The translations under genes and the position numbers were made by a program. Shown piece after piece: positions 7,210 through 16,313 of a stretch of DNA of 48,850 bases (position 1 is the stretch's first letter; every line of letters starts with the position of its first letter). The notes under the pieces are model-generated. The model had not been told where the DNA came from and did no database searches. It was given only the letters and a program-made list of their open reading frames with translations. The stretch is taken from positions 1-48,850 of the forward strand of contig JAIXTM010000020.1 in NCBI GenBank assembly GCA_027483945.1, read 5' to 3'. Source of the DNA: Hyphomicrobiales bacterium. GTDB taxonomy: Bacteria > Pseudomonadota > Alphaproteobacteria > Rhizobiales > Beijerinckiaceae.

Positions 7210-8400
7210 ATGCGCTTGCGCCCGGATACGCTTGCCCTCACCGTCACCCTTGCCGGCCTGACCTCGCTCGGGCCGCTGGCGACCGACATGTACCTGCCCT
7301 CGCTGCCAGCCATCGGCCGGGACTTCGCGGTGCCGGTGGCGAGCGTCCAGCTGACCCTGTCGGCGTTCCTGTTCGGGTTCGCCACGGGACAGGTGTTCTA
7401 CGGGCCGCTGTCGGACCGGCTCGGCCGCAGGCGCGTGCTCCTCACCGGCCTGGCGATCTTCCTGGTGGCGACCGTGCTGTGCGCGTTCGCGCCGGATGTC
7501 GGATGGCTGACGGCCGGGCGGTTCATGCAGGCTTTCGGCGCCTCCGGTCCCATCGTGCTCGCGCGCACCATCGTGCGCGATCTCTATGAGGGGCGGCGCG
7601 CGGCGCGGGAACTGTCGCGCATGGCGATGATCATGGGCGTCGTGCCCGCCCTCGCGCCCATCGCCGGAGGCGCGCTGCACACGCTGTTCGGCTGGCGCTC
7701 CGTGTTCTGGACCATCGCGGCGCTCACGCTCGCCGTCGGCTGCGTCGTCGCGCTCGGTCTGCCCGAGACGATCCGGGCGCGGCTGACCGACCGCTTCTCC
7801 GTCATGGCGGTGCTGCGCGACTTCCGCAGGCTCCTCGCGCATCCGACCTACCGGATCTATGTCGCGCTCTCCACGCTCACCTTCGCGGGATTGTTCGCCT
7901 TCATCTCCGGCTCGTCCTTCGTGCTGCAGGGCCTGTACGGCCTGTCGGAAATGGCCTTCGCCCTGTCCTTCACGGCCATGGTCGCGGGCTATGTCAGCGG
8001 CACCGTGCTGGCGCAGCGCCTCGTCGACCGGCTGGGGCTGGACGGGACGATCGGCGCGGGCGTCACGTGCCTCGCCCTCGGCGGCCTGGTCATGCTGGCG
8101 GCGGTGGCGGGCGGGTCGGCCTCGCCGCTCGGCATCGTCCTGCCGATGGCGCTCTATGCGGTGGGCGTCGGGCTCGTCATGCCGCAATCGATGGCCAGCG
8201 CCATGCAGCCCTTCCCGAGCCATGCCGGCGCCGCCTCGTCGCTGCTGGGCATCTGCCAGATGACGGGGGCGGCGCTGGTGGGAATCGTGGTGGGGCATTC
8301 GCTCGGCGGCTCGGCCCTGCCGCTGCCGGCGATCATCACCGCCACCGGCCTCGGCGCCGCGACATTGTTCGCGCTGACGCGACAGCGGCGCGCGCTCTGA
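7210..8400 (+). CDS. Bcr/CflA family drug-resistance MFS transporter
   Basis: A 396-residue inner-membrane protein with about twelve hydrophobic helices. The first helix ends GPLATDMYLPSLPAI, a hallmark of the Bcr/CflA branch of DHA1 drug:H+ antiporters. Motif A is GPLSDRLGRRRVLL (about residues 58-71), and motif C falls in the fifth helix (MGVVPALAPIAGGAL). It probably exports drugs or small toxic metabolites; the substrate cannot be read from sequence. The ATG at 7210 follows a short GCGGGG-containing leader without a strong ribosome-binding site. The stop lies 3 bases from the stop of the convergent penicillin-binding protein gene. Confidence 0.9.
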   Translation: MRLRPDTLALTVTLAGLTSLGPLATDMYLPSLPAIGRDFAVPVASVQLTLSAFLFGFATGQVFYGPLSDRLGRRRVLLTGLAIFLVATVLCAFAPDVGWLTAGRFMQAFGASGPIVLARTIVRDLYEGRRAARELSRMAMIMGVVPALAPIAGGALHTLFGWRSVFWTIAALTLAVGCVVALGLPETIRARLTDRFSVMAVLRDFRRLLAHPTYRIYVALSTLTFAGLFAFISGSSFVLQGLYGLSEMAFALSFTAMVAGYVSGTVLAQRLVDRLGLDGTIGAGVTCLALGGLVMLAAVAGGSASPLGIVLPMALYAVGVGLVMPQSMASAMQPFPSHAGAASSLLGICQMTGAALVGIVVGHSLGGSALPLPAIITATGLGAATLFALTRQRRAL

Positions 8401-8403
8401 GCG

Positions 8404-10590
8404 TCAGCCGCCGAAGAGGCGCTCCAGCAGGCCCTTCTGGTTCGGCGGCGGCGGCACCCAGGCGCTGTCGGCGGAGCGCGGCTGCTGCGGGCCGCGCACC
8501 GGCTGGAACCGCGGGTCCGAGGCGGCGACGGGCACGTCGCGGTCGCGGGTGAACGGCCCGCCGACCAGCGGCGTCGGCGGCACGTTCTCGTGGGCCGTCT
8601 TCATGAAGCGGCTCCAGATCTCCACCGGCAGGTTGGAGCCCGAAGCGCGCTTGGTGGGCGAGGAATCGTCGTTGCCGAGCCAGATGCCGGTGACGAGGTG
8701 GCTCGTATAGCCGATGAACCAGGCGTCGCGGAAATCCTGGCTGGTGCCGGTCTTGCCTGCGGCCTCCCAGCCGGGGAAGTCGGCCTTGCGGGCGGTGCCG
8801 GTGACGAGCGTCTCGCGCAGCATGGAGTTCATCGTCACCGCGACATCGGGGCGGATGACCTGTCCCAGGCCGGTGGGCTTGCGCTCGAACAGCGTCGCGC
8901 CGTCCACGGTGCCGATCTTGCGGATGATGTAGGGGACGACGCCATCCCCGCCATTGGCGAAGGCGGCGTAGGCGCCGACGATCTCGATCGGCGCTACCTC
9001 GGACGTGCCGAGCGCGATGGAGGCGTTGGGCTGCAGGGCCGAGTTGATGCCGAGGCGCTGGGCGGTCTGCGCCACCGTCTTCGGCCCGACCTCGAGGGCG
9101 AGCTTGACCGAAACCGTGTTGAGCGAAGAGGCCAGGGCCTCGCGCAGGGTGACGGGGCCGCGATAGTCGCGGGAGAAGTTCTCCGGCCGCCACCCCTTGA
9201 CCGAGACCGGTCCGTCCTCGCGGATCGTGGACGGCGTCAGGCCCCGCTCCAGGGCGGCGAGGTAGACGAAGGGCTTGAAGGACGAGCCCGGCTGGCGCCG
9301 CGCGGCGGTCGCCCGATTGAACTGGCTCTCGGTATAGTTGCGCCCGCCGACGAGGGCGCGCACGGCGCCCTCGGGCGTCATCGCCACGACGGCGCCCTGC
9401 TGCACGCCGAACTTGCCGCCCTTGGCGTCCAGCTCCTCGACGAGGGAGCGCTCGGCCGCGGTCTGCAGCTTCGCGTCGATCGTGGTCTGGACCACGATGT
9501 CCTTCTCGATCGTGCCGACGACGTCGTCGATGACGTCCATGACGTAGTCGGCGGCATAGTTCACCGAGCCCGCGCCGGCGGTGCGCACCGCCTCGGCCGG
9601 CGCCATCAGCGCGTCCTTGGCCGCCTTCGCGCTGATGAAGTCGTTGTCGACCATGGCGGCGAGGACAAGCTCCGCCCGGGCGCGCGCGGCCTCGGGGTTG
9701 CGGTTGGGCGCGAGGCGCGACGGCGCCTGGACGAGGCCCGCGAGCGTCGCCGCCTCGGCGACGGTCACCGCCCGCGCCGACTTGCCGAAATAGCGCTGCG
9801 CCGCCGCCTCGACGCCATAGGCGCCGGAACCGAAATAGACGCGGTTGAGATAGAGTTCGAGGATCTGGTCCTTGGAATAGTTGCGCTCCAGCCAGACGGC
9901 GAGGATCGCTTCCTGCGCCTTGCGGGAGGCCGTGCGCTCCTGGGTCAGGAACAGATTCTTGGCGAGCTGCTGGGTCAGCGTCGAGCCGCCCTGGGCGACC
10001 CCGCGGGAGGCCATGTTGCGGACGAGCGCCCGGGTGATGCCGATCGGATCGATGCCGAAATGGTGCCGGAACCGCTTGTCCTCGATGGCGATGAACGCGT
10101 TGGGGAGGTGCTGGGGCAGTTCCGCCAGCGTCACCGCCCGGCCGCCCGTGTCGCCGCGATTGGCGAGGAGCGAACCATCGGCCGCCAGGATGGCGATGTT
10201 CGGCGGGCGCTTGGGCACGGCGAGCTGGTCGATCGGCGGCAGCTTGGTGGCGTGGTAGGCGATGAGCCCGCCGAGGCCGATGAAAGCCCACAGGCCGAGC
10301 ACCAGGGTCCAGTAGGCCATCGTGCCGAAGAAGGAGCGCCGGCGGCGACCGCCCCGGCCCCTTCGGCCCCCGCCGCCGCCCTTGCCGCGGCGGCCGCGGC
10401 CGCCCCGGTCGAAATCCTGCATCTCATCGTCGCGGCGGCGCTCACGGCGCGGCTTTGGCTCGGGGCTGGTCCTGGGCTCGGTGCGGTAGGCGCCGGCGAC
10501 GGGCCGGTCGTCCCGCGTCACGCGCAAGTCGCCGCCGCCCTGCGGGCGCTCGAAGGTCGGCTCGCGCCGCGTCCGTCCCCGGTCCGCCAT
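8404..10590 (-). CDS. Class A penicillin-binding protein, PBP1A family
   Basis: A 728-residue bifunctional peptidoglycan synthase. Residues 1-90 form a cytoplasmic tail ending in an unusually dense arginine/glycine run (about 61-88), and a single membrane anchor follows at about 91-112. The GT51 glycosyltransferase has its catalytic glutamate at 170 (EDKRFRHHFGID) and the motif GGSTLTQQLAKN. The transpeptidase has serine 436 and lysine 439 in GSSFKPF, an SSLN box and KTGTSQDFRDAWF. The C-terminus is proline-rich. I chose the ATG at 10590, preceded by AGAGGTGAT, over 10626. The size is that of family members lacking the inserted OB domain. It should polymerise and crosslink cell-wall glycan in the periplasm. 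Confidence 0.93.
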   Translation of the reverse strand: MADRGRTRREPTFERPQGGGDLRVTRDDRPVAGAYRTEPRTSPEPKPRRERRRDDEMQDFDRGGRGRRGKGGGGGRRGRGGRRRRSFFGTMAYWTLVLGLWAFIGLGGLIAYHATKLPPIDQLAVPKRPPNIAILAADGSLLANRGDTGGRAVTLAELPQHLPNAFIAIEDKRFRHHFGIDPIGITRALVRNMASRGVAQGGSTLTQQLAKNLFLTQERTASRKAQEAILAVWLERNYSKDQILELYLNRVYFGSGAYGVEAAAQRYFGKSARAVTVAEAATLAGLVQAPSRLAPNRNPEAARARAELVLAAMVDNDFISAKAAKDALMAPAEAVRTAGAGSVNYAADYVMDVIDDVVGTIEKDIVVQTTIDAKLQTAAERSLVEELDAKGGKFGVQQGAVVAMTPEGAVRALVGGRNYTESQFNRATAARRQPGSSFKPFVYLAALERGLTPSTIREDGPVSVKGWRPENFSRDYRGPVTLREALASSLNTVSVKLALEVGPKTVAQTAQRLGINSALQPNASIALGTSEVAPIEIVGAYAAFANGGDGVVPYIIRKIGTVDGATLFERKPTGLGQVIRPDVAVTMNSMLRETLVTGTARKADFPGWEAAGKTGTSQDFRDAWFIGYTSHLVTGIWLGNDDSSPTKRASGSNLPVEIWSRFMKTAHENVPPTPLVGGPFTRDRDVPVAASDPRFQPVRGPQQPRSADSAWVPPPPNQKGLLERLFGG

Positions 10591-10811
10591 GGTCAAATGA
10601 TCACCTCTGCCCACGGAACGTTCCATTCCGGAAACGCCCGTCCCGCCGCACGATAGGCGTGCCGGCGTGAAGCGCGGGTTAAGCCTGACGGGCGTCGGGG
10701 TCCTCGTGCCCGGCCGCTATGGCGTAATTGCGGCCATCGGCGGGGAGGACGGGGCGCGCGGGCTCGGCTATGTGTTGGAGCGCACGATACAATTCACGGA
10801 CGGCACAGGTC

Positions 10812-12443
10812 ATGACGGTCAGGATCGACGGCGCCAGGCTCACCATCGCGAAGGTCGCCGAGGTCGCCCGGCGCGGCACGAACGGGCGCTTCCGCAAGGC
10901 GGCGCTGCATCCCAAGGCGGCGGCCGCGATCGCCGCGACCCGCGCCTATATCGACGCGAACTGGATGCGCGACGACGCTCCCCTCATGTACGCCTTCAAT
11001 ACCGGCGTCGGCCTCTTCAAGGACCAGCGGGTCCTCGTCGCGGACATGGAAAGCTATCAGACCAAGACGATCTATGCCCACGCGACCGGCATCGGCGAGC
11101 CGCTGGCGGAGGACGTCACCCGGGCGACGATGCTGCTGCGGGCCAATGCCTTCGCTTCCAACTATTCCGGGCCGCGGATCGAGGTGGTCGAGCGGCTTTT
11201 GACCTTCCTGAACAAGGAATTACATCCGATCGTGCCGGCCAAGGGTTCGGTCGGCGCATCGGGGGATCTCGCGCCGCTGGCCCACCTCGCCGGCGCGCTG
11301 TGCGGCTTCCCGGAGGCCGAAATCGTCTTCAAGGGCAAGAGGATGGCCGCTCGCGACGCCATCGCCCGCGCCGGACTGGCCGCCGATTTCCCGCTGGGGG
11401 CGAAGGATGCCTCAGCGCTCATCAACGGCTCCACCGTCTCGCTCGCACTCGCGGCCCTCGCCGTCCACGACGCGAGGCGCCTGATGAAGGCGGTGGACGT
11501 GGCGCTGGCGCTCTCGCTGGAAGCCATGCGCGGTGAACTCGCCGCTTTCGATCCGCGCGTCCACCGCGCCCGGCCGCATCCGGGCCAGGCGCGGACGGCG
11601 CGGAACGTTCTGCGGCTGACCGAGGGCACGCGGCGCTGTTCGGAGGATGCCCGCAAGGTCGTGTTCCCGGAGGAGAAGCGCGCCCCGGGCGAGAACCCGC
11701 CGCCCCGCGTGCAGGACGTCTATTCGCTGCGCTGCGCGCCCCAGGTCCACGGACCCGCGTTCGAGGCGCTGGACTACGTGGAGTGCATCGTCACCACGGA
11801 ACTCAATGCCGCGACGGACAATCCGTTGATCTTCGATGACGGCAACGATGGCTACGTGTCCATCTCGGGCGGCCATTTCCATGGCCAGTACCTGGCGCAG
11901 GTCATGGACGTGCTCGCCATCGCCATGGCCGATCTCGGCGCGATCAGCGAGCGGCGGCTCGCCCGCCTCATCGATCCCACGATGAGCTACGGGCTGCCGC
12001 GCAACCTGCTGGCCGGAAAGCGCGGCCTCAACACGGGCTTCGCCACGGTGCAGTGCTCGATGTCGGCGCTGGTGATGGAGAACCGCCATCTGGCGACGCC
12101 GGGCTCGGTGGATTCCATCCCCGGCAAGAGCAACGCCGAGGACCACGTCTCCAATTCCACCTGGTGCGGCCGGAAGGCCCGCACGATCGTGGAGAACGTC
12201 GAGCAGATCGTCGCAGGCGAGATCCTGATGGCGGCGCAGGCGCTGACGCTGGTCGATCCGGTCGCGGGGAACCATCCCCTCGGCAAGGGCACGCAGGCGG
12301 CGTTGGACGCGGTCCGGGCCGTCATCCCGCCGGCGCTCGACGGGGACCGCTGGTATGCGACCGAGATGGCCCAGGCACTCGACCTCGTCCGGTCCGGCGC
12401 GGTCGTCCAGGCCGTCGAGGATGCGATCGGCACGATGGAATAG
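10812..12443 (+). CDS. HAL/PAL-family MIO-dependent ammonia-lyase
   Basis: A 543-residue aromatic amino acid lyase-family protein. The MIO-forming triad Ala149-Ser150-Gly151 sits in VGASGDLAPLAHL, and the catalytic tyrosine is Tyr60 in MYAFNTGVG. The substrate-selectivity pair is Ala89-His90 (IYAHATG), where histidine ammonia-lyases have Ser-His. RPHPGQ, TDNPLIF and the segment around GHFHGQY are family-typical. It is about 30 residues longer than usual HutH, with extra sequence around residues 255-300 (RTARNVLRLTEG...PEEKRAPGENP). The start at 10812 removes an unsupported N-terminal extension. No hutU, hutI, hutG or hutF lies nearby, so a histidine-degradation role is doubtful. Histidine or a related imidazole/aromatic substrate is the best guess. 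Confidence 0.85.
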   Translation: MTVRIDGARLTIAKVAEVARRGTNGRFRKAALHPKAAAAIAATRAYIDANWMRDDAPLMYAFNTGVGLFKDQRVLVADMESYQTKTIYAHATGIGEPLAEDVTRATMLLRANAFASNYSGPRIEVVERLLTFLNKELHPIVPAKGSVGASGDLAPLAHLAGALCGFPEAEIVFKGKRMAARDAIARAGLAADFPLGAKDASALINGSTVSLALAALAVHDARRLMKAVDVALALSLEAMRGELAAFDPRVHRARPHPGQARTARNVLRLTEGTRRCSEDARKVVFPEEKRAPGENPPPRVQDVYSLRCAPQVHGPAFEALDYVECIVTTELNAATDNPLIFDDGNDGYVSISGGHFHGQYLAQVMDVLAIAMADLGAISERRLARLIDPTMSYGLPRNLLAGKRGLNTGFATVQCSMSALVMENRHLATPGSVDSIPGKSNAEDHVSNSTWCGRKARTIVENVEQIVAGEILMAAQALTLVDPVAGNHPLGKGTQAALDAVRAVIPPALDGDRWYATEMAQALDLVRSGAVVQAVEDAIGTME

Positions 12444-12445
12444 CG

Positions 12446-12479
12446 CCATAACCACGCCGTATTCCCGGTGCGGTTATGG
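12446..12479. terminator. Stem-loop after the MIO lyase gene
   Basis: CCATAACC (12446-12453) and GGTTATGG (12472-12479) are perfect 8-base inverted arms, and the stem can extend inward by about five further pairs past one mismatch. It begins three bases after the lyase stop codon. There is no T-run, so it may be a processed 3' end, a weak terminator, or an operator for the secreted-protein gene that starts at 12522. Confidence 0.5.
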
Positions 12480-12521
12480 AGTCACAGCAATCGCTCCCGC
12501 GCCCGTTTCCCGGTCCCATCG

Positions 12522-12962
12522 ATGATCCGCTTCGTTCTCCGTGCAGCCATGACGGCCGCCCTGTTCGCCGGCGCGCCGACCGGCCTCCTCGCCCAGGGCG
12601 CACCGAGCCCCGCCGCACCGTTTTCCGTCGGGCCGGGGGATGCGTCCGCGGTTACGGGAAGTGTCTTCACCGCGCGCGGCGAACGGTTCCAGCTGTCCGG
12701 TGTCCGCTCGCCGCGCGTCTCGGGCGCCGCCTGCGCGTTCGAGCGGCTGCGCGGGCGCGACGCGCGCAAGGCGCTCCAGCGGTTCATCCGCCGCAACGCG
12801 ATCGAGATCGTGCCGACCGGCGGCGTTTCGGGCCGCGGCAACCGGCTGGTCAATGTCCGTATCGACGGCCGCAGCCTGCGCACTTTGATGATCCGCACCA
12901 AGACGGTGCTGCCGTCCTCGCAGGCGCGCGGCAATCCCTGGTGCGTGAGGCCGACGCCTTAG
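12522..12962 (+). CDS. Secreted protein resembling a degenerate staphylococcal nuclease domain
   Basis: A 146-residue protein with a signal peptide (MIRFVLRAAMTAALFAGAP..., cleavage probably near LLAQG). The mature part follows the layout of SNase/thermonuclease domains: SVFTARGERFQLSGVRSPR (SNase: GDT...IRLxGIDAPE), then CAFERLRGRDARKALQRFI (C..E..G..A...L), then SGRGNRLVNVRIDGRSL (RYGRxLAxVxVDGxxL). The acidic and arginine catalytic positions expected near GIDAPE and DRYGR appear replaced, so nuclease activity is unlikely. The match is by pattern only. The ATG at 12522 was preferred because it gives a clean signal peptide. Its stop overlaps the stop of the convergent M20 gene by 4 bases. 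Confidence 0.6.
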   Translation: MIRFVLRAAMTAALFAGAPTGLLAQGAPSPAAPFSVGPGDASAVTGSVFTARGERFQLSGVRSPRVSGAACAFERLRGRDARKALQRFIRRNAIEIVPTGGVSGRGNRLVNVRIDGRSLRTLMIRTKTVLPSSQARGNPWCVRPTP

Positions 12963-14200
12963 GCGCCGGCGAGCCGGGTCACCGCTTCGATCATGGCGCG
13001 GACGCAATAGCCGGCATCTTCGGCGGTGATCGATTCCGCCGGATTGTGGCTGATGCCGCCCTTGCAGCGCACGAAAAGCATGCCGACGGGTGCCAGCCGC
13101 GCCATGGCGACGGCATCGTGTCCTGCGCCTGACAGAAGCCGCCGGGCCGGCAGGCCGAGGTCCTCGACCGAGGCGGCGAAGGCATCCGCCACCTCCGGCG
13201 CCATCGGCGTCGCCGGGCTCTCCATCGTCGTCTGCCAGGTGAGGCCGACGCCCCGCCGCGCCGCAATGGCGTCCATCACCGTTCGAATTTCAGCGACCAT
13301 GGCGCGGCGGACCGCGTCGTCAGGGGAACGGGCATCCAGCGTGAGGTTGACACCGCCGGCGATGACGTTGACCGCGCCGGGGCTGACCTCGCAGACGCCG
13401 ATTGTGGCCACCGTGTCCTCGCGGCGCGAGCCGATCCGTTCCACCAGGGCGATCATCTCCGCCGCGGCGGCCAGCGCGTCCCGCCGCATCGGCATCGGCA
13501 CCGTGCCGGCATGGCCCGCCTCGCCCCGGAGCGCGACCCTCGCGCGGGTGATGCCAGCGATGGCCGAGACGACCCCGAGGGGCAGGCCTTCCGCCTCCAG
13601 CACCGGGCCCTGCTCGATATGGGCTTCGAGATAGGCGCGGACCGAGCCTCGCGACCTGGCGAGTTTGGAGATCGCAGCAGCGTCGCCGCCGAAATCCGCG
13701 AGGGCATCCGCCAGCCGCACCCCGTCCCGATCGGTGCCTTCCAGCCAGCGCGGGTCATAGGCCCCGGACAAAGCGTAGGCGGTGGAGAGGTTGGTGGGGA
13801 AGCGAACGTTCTCCTCGTCCCCGAAGGCGACAACCTCGACCGCGCAGGGCAGGCGCCGGCCGGCGCGGGCCAGTTCCTCCACCACGACGAGGCCGGCGAC
13901 GACCCCGAGCACGCCGTCATAGCGGCCGGCATCGACGACGCTGTCGATATGCGAGCCGATCATCACCGATGGCGCGGAGGGGTCCGCGCCCTCATAGCGT
14001 CCCTGGACGGAACCGGCGGCATCGATGAAGGCGGCCATCCCCGCCTGTTCCATCAGCGCGCGGACCGTCTCAGCCGCGCGGCGATGAGCCGGCGACAGAT
14101 AGAGGCGGGTGATCTGTCCAGCGACGTCGGTGTGGCGCGCGATCGCCTCCACATGGGCCATGGCGCGGGCGCCGAGGGCGGCGATGTCGTTAACGGCCAT
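12959..14200 (-). CDS. M20 family amidohydrolase, allantoate amidohydrolase / N-carbamoyl amino acid hydrolase type
   Basis: A 413-residue metal-dependent hydrolase. Ligand motifs run in order: GSHIDSVVDAGRYDGVLGV (histidine and bridging aspartate), FGDEENVRFP (glutamates), EAHIEQGPVLE (histidine), the dimerisation-domain GEAGHAGTVPMPMRRD, and the C-terminal SGAGHDAVAMA and GGISHNPAE. These define the AllC/AtzC-like hydantoinase-carbamoylase branch of peptidase family M20, which releases ammonia and CO2 from allantoate or cleaves N-carbamoyl amino acids. The substrate cannot be decided; no purine or hydantoin genes lie adjacent. The start at 14200 matches family length; the frame continues to 14266 and would overlap the neighbouring gene. 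Cytosolic. Confidence 0.88.
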   Translation of the reverse strand: MAVNDIAALGARAMAHVEAIARHTDVAGQITRLYLSPAHRRAAETVRALMEQAGMAAFIDAAGSVQGRYEGADPSAPSVMIGSHIDSVVDAGRYDGVLGVVAGLVVVEELARAGRRLPCAVEVVAFGDEENVRFPTNLSTAYALSGAYDPRWLEGTDRDGVRLADALADFGGDAAAISKLARSRGSVRAYLEAHIEQGPVLEAEGLPLGVVSAIAGITRARVALRGEAGHAGTVPMPMRRDALAAAAEMIALVERIGSRREDTVATIGVCEVSPGAVNVIAGGVNLTLDARSPDDAVRRAMVAEIRTVMDAIAARRGVGLTWQTTMESPATPMAPEVADAFAASVEDLGLPARRLLSGAGHDAVAMARLAPVGMLFVRCKGGISHNPAESITAEDAGYCVRAMIEAVTRLAGA

Positions 14201-14240
14201 GGGAGCGGTGCCGGTCCGGATCGAGGATGTGATCCGAAGC

Positions 14241-14624
14241 CTATCCCTGGGGGCGCAGCCGCTCAACCGGGGCGGGACGCCCAGCCGCGCATTGGGTGCG
14301 GATGGCAGAGGCCATGTCCTGCGCCTCGCGTTCGGTGAGCGCGACCTTCTCGGTCCGTTCGGCGCCGTTCAGGCAGCGGCGGAAGATCGCGCCGGCCTTG
14401 CGCATCGCGTCCTCGTGGCCGCGCCAGGCGGCGCAGCGGGCCGCCTGGTCGCCGGAGGCCGCGTCGTTGAGCTTGTAGCGGCTGGCCCGCATCGTGCCCT
14501 CGGCGAAGAAGAGATCGCGCTGGCACTGCGGCGCGTTCGGGCCGGGAACCGGCTGGGCGGCGGCGGGCGCGGCGAGGCCGGCGATGATCGCGAGCGCGGC
14601 CGCGCCCCTTCGGAACAGGCTCAT
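14241..14624 (-). CDS. Small secreted protein of unknown function
   Basis: A 127-residue protein with a clear signal peptide (MSLFRRGAAALAIIAGLAAPAAA, predicted cleavage after AAAQ). The mature region of about 100 residues is mainly helical, with several alanine/arginine-rich helices and four cysteines (PQCQR, ARCAAW, FRRCLNG, TQCAAG) that could form two periplasmic disulfides. I do not recognise a family. It lies 60 bases downstream of the fumarase gene on the same strand and 40 bases upstream of the M20 gene, so it may be cotranscribed. The coding call rests on the signal peptide, cysteine pattern and gene spacing. Confidence 0.7.
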   Translation of the reverse strand: MSLFRRGAAALAIIAGLAAPAAAQPVPGPNAPQCQRDLFFAEGTMRASRYKLNDAASGDQAARCAAWRGHEDAMRKAGAIFRRCLNGAERTEKVALTEREAQDMASAIRTQCAAGRPAPVERLRPQG

Positions 14625-14684
14625 GCGGTCTCTCAGGGTCAGGACGCGTGGACGACGATCCGATCGGGTGATTGCGGCGAAAGA

Positions 14685-16313
14685 TCAGCCGAGATTGAGC
14701 TCACGGAAGAAATCGTTGCCCTTGTCGTCGACGACGATGAAAGCGGGGAAGTCCTCCACCTCGATCCGCCAGATCGCCTCCATGCCGAGTTCCGGATATT
14801 CCACGACCTCGACCTTCTTGATGCAGTCCTGCGCCAGACGCGCCGCGGGACCGCCGATAGAGCCCAGGTAGAAGCCGCCATGCTTCTGGCAGGCCTCGCG
14901 CACCTGGGACGAACGGTTGCCCTTGGCGAGCATCACCATGGAGCCGCCATGCGCCTGAAACTGGTCGACATAGGAGTCCATCCGCCCGGCCGTCGTGGGG
15001 CCGAAGGAGCCCGAGGCCATGCCTTCAGGCGTCTTGGCCGGGCCGGCATAGTAGATCGGGTGGTTCTTGAAATAGTCCGGCATGGGCTGACCGCTCTCCA
15101 AGCGCTCGCGGATCTTGTGATGGGCTAGATCGCGCGCAACGATCATGGGGCCGCTGAGCGACAGGCGGGTGCGGATCGGATGGCGGGTCAGCGTGCCGAG
15201 GATCTCGCTCATGGGGCGGGTCAGGTCGATCCGCACCACGTCACCGCCGAGGGCGCGCTCGTCCACGTCGGGCAGGTACTGGGCCGGGTTGGTCTCCAGC
15301 TGCTCGAGGAAGACGCCGTCGCGGGTGATCTTGCCGAGCGCCTGGCGGTCCGCGGAACATGACACGCCGAGCCCGATGGGCAGCGAGGCGCCGTGGCGCG
15401 GCAGACGGATGACGCGGACGTCGTGGCAGAAATACTTGCCGCCGAACTGGGCGCCGACGCCCAGGCTCTGCGTGAGCTTGTGGATCTCGGCTTCCATCTC
15501 CAGGTCGCGGAAGGCGTGGCCCGTCTCGGAGCCGGCGGTCGGCAGGCCGTCGAGATAGCGGGTGGAGGCGAGCTTGACCGTCTTGAGCGTCTGCTCGGCG
15601 GAGGTGCCGCCGATGACGACCGCCAGGTGATAGGGCGGGCAGGCCGCCGTCCCGAGGGTGAGGATCTTCTCCTTCAGGAAGGCGATCATGCGCTCCCTGG
15701 TCAGGAGCGAGGGCGTGCCCTGGTAGAGGAACGTCTTGTTGGCCGAGCCACCGCCTTTGGCGACGAACAGGAACTTGTAGGCCTCCTCGGCATGGCCCCT
15801 GCCTTCGGCATAGAGCTCGATCTGCGCCGGCAGGTTGGACTTGGTGTTCCGCTCGTCGAACATCGAGACCGGAGCGAGCTGCGAATAGCGCAGGTTGCGC
15901 TTCAGATACGCGTCGCGGATGCCCTCGGCCACGGCCGACTCATCCTCGCCCTCGGTCCAGACGCGCAGGCCCTTCTTGCCCATGACGATGGCGGTGCCGG
16001 TATCCTGGCACATCGGCAGGATGCCGCCGGCGGCGATGTTGGCGTTCTTCAGGAGATCGTAGGCGACGAACTTGTCGTTCGCGGTCGCCTCCGGATCGTC
16101 CAGGATCGCGGCGAGCTGCCTCAGGTGCCCCGGGCGCAGGAGATGGTTGATGTCCATGAAAGCCTGCTCGGCCAGGCGCCGCATCGCCTCGCGGGAGACG
16201 GTGAGCACCTCGCGGCCGGCAAGCCGTTCGACGCCGACCCCTTCGGTGGTGAGCTGGCGATAAGGGGTCTGGTCCGGTCCGAGAGGGAACAGGTCGGCAT
16301 GGGCGTAGGACAT
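14685..16313 (-). CDS. fumA: Class I (iron-sulfur) fumarate hydratase
   Basis: A 542-residue enzyme of the single-chain class I fumarase family, similar in length to E. coli FumA (548). Three cysteines sit where the 4Fe-4S cluster is held, counted from the upstream ATG at 16322: Cys105 in PMCQDTGTA, Cys228 in TAACPPYHL and Cys322 in GVSCSADRQ. The C-terminal beta-domain contains GPTTAGRMD and [11 protein letters not shown]. It hydrates fumarate to malate in the citric acid cycle. Starts at 16322 ([10 protein letters not shown]) and 16313 (MSYAHAD) are both plausible; neither has a strong ribosome-binding site. The gene is divergent from glk across about 170 bases with no obvious operator. The cluster is expected to be oxygen-sensitive. 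Confidence 0.95.
   Translation of the reverse strand: MSYAHADLFPLGPDQTPYRQLTTEGVGVERLAGREVLTVSREAMRRLAEQAFMDINHLLRPGHLRQLAAILDDPEATANDKFVAYDLLKNANIAAGGILPMCQDTGTAIVMGKKGLRVWTEGEDESAVAEGIRDAYLKRNLRYSQLAPVSMFDERNTKSNLPAQIELYAEGRGHAEEAYKFLFVAKGGGSANKTFLYQGTPSLLTRERMIAFLKEKILTLGTAACPPYHLAVVIGGTSAEQTLKTVKLASTRYLDGLPTAGSETGHAFRDLEMEAEIHKLTQSLGVGAQFGGKYFCHDVRVIRLPRHGASLPIGLGVSCSADRQALGKITRDGVFLEQLETNPAQYLPDVDERALGGDVVRIDLTRPMSEILGTLTRHPIRTRLSLSGPMIVARDLAHHKIRERLESGQPMPDYFKNHPIYYAGPAKTPEGMASGSFGPTTAGRMDSYVDQFQAHGGSMVMLAKGNRSSQVREACQKHGGFYLGSIGGPAARLAQDCIKKVEVVEYPELGMEAIWRIEVEDFPAFIVVDDKGNDFFRELNLG

Noticed and set aside
8590-10656. 688-residue open frame antisense to the penicillin-binding protein gene
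   Set aside because: High-GC antisense shadow; composition is low-complexity Arg/Gly/Ala/Asp, no motif, while the opposite strand has intact GT51 and transpeptidase motifs.
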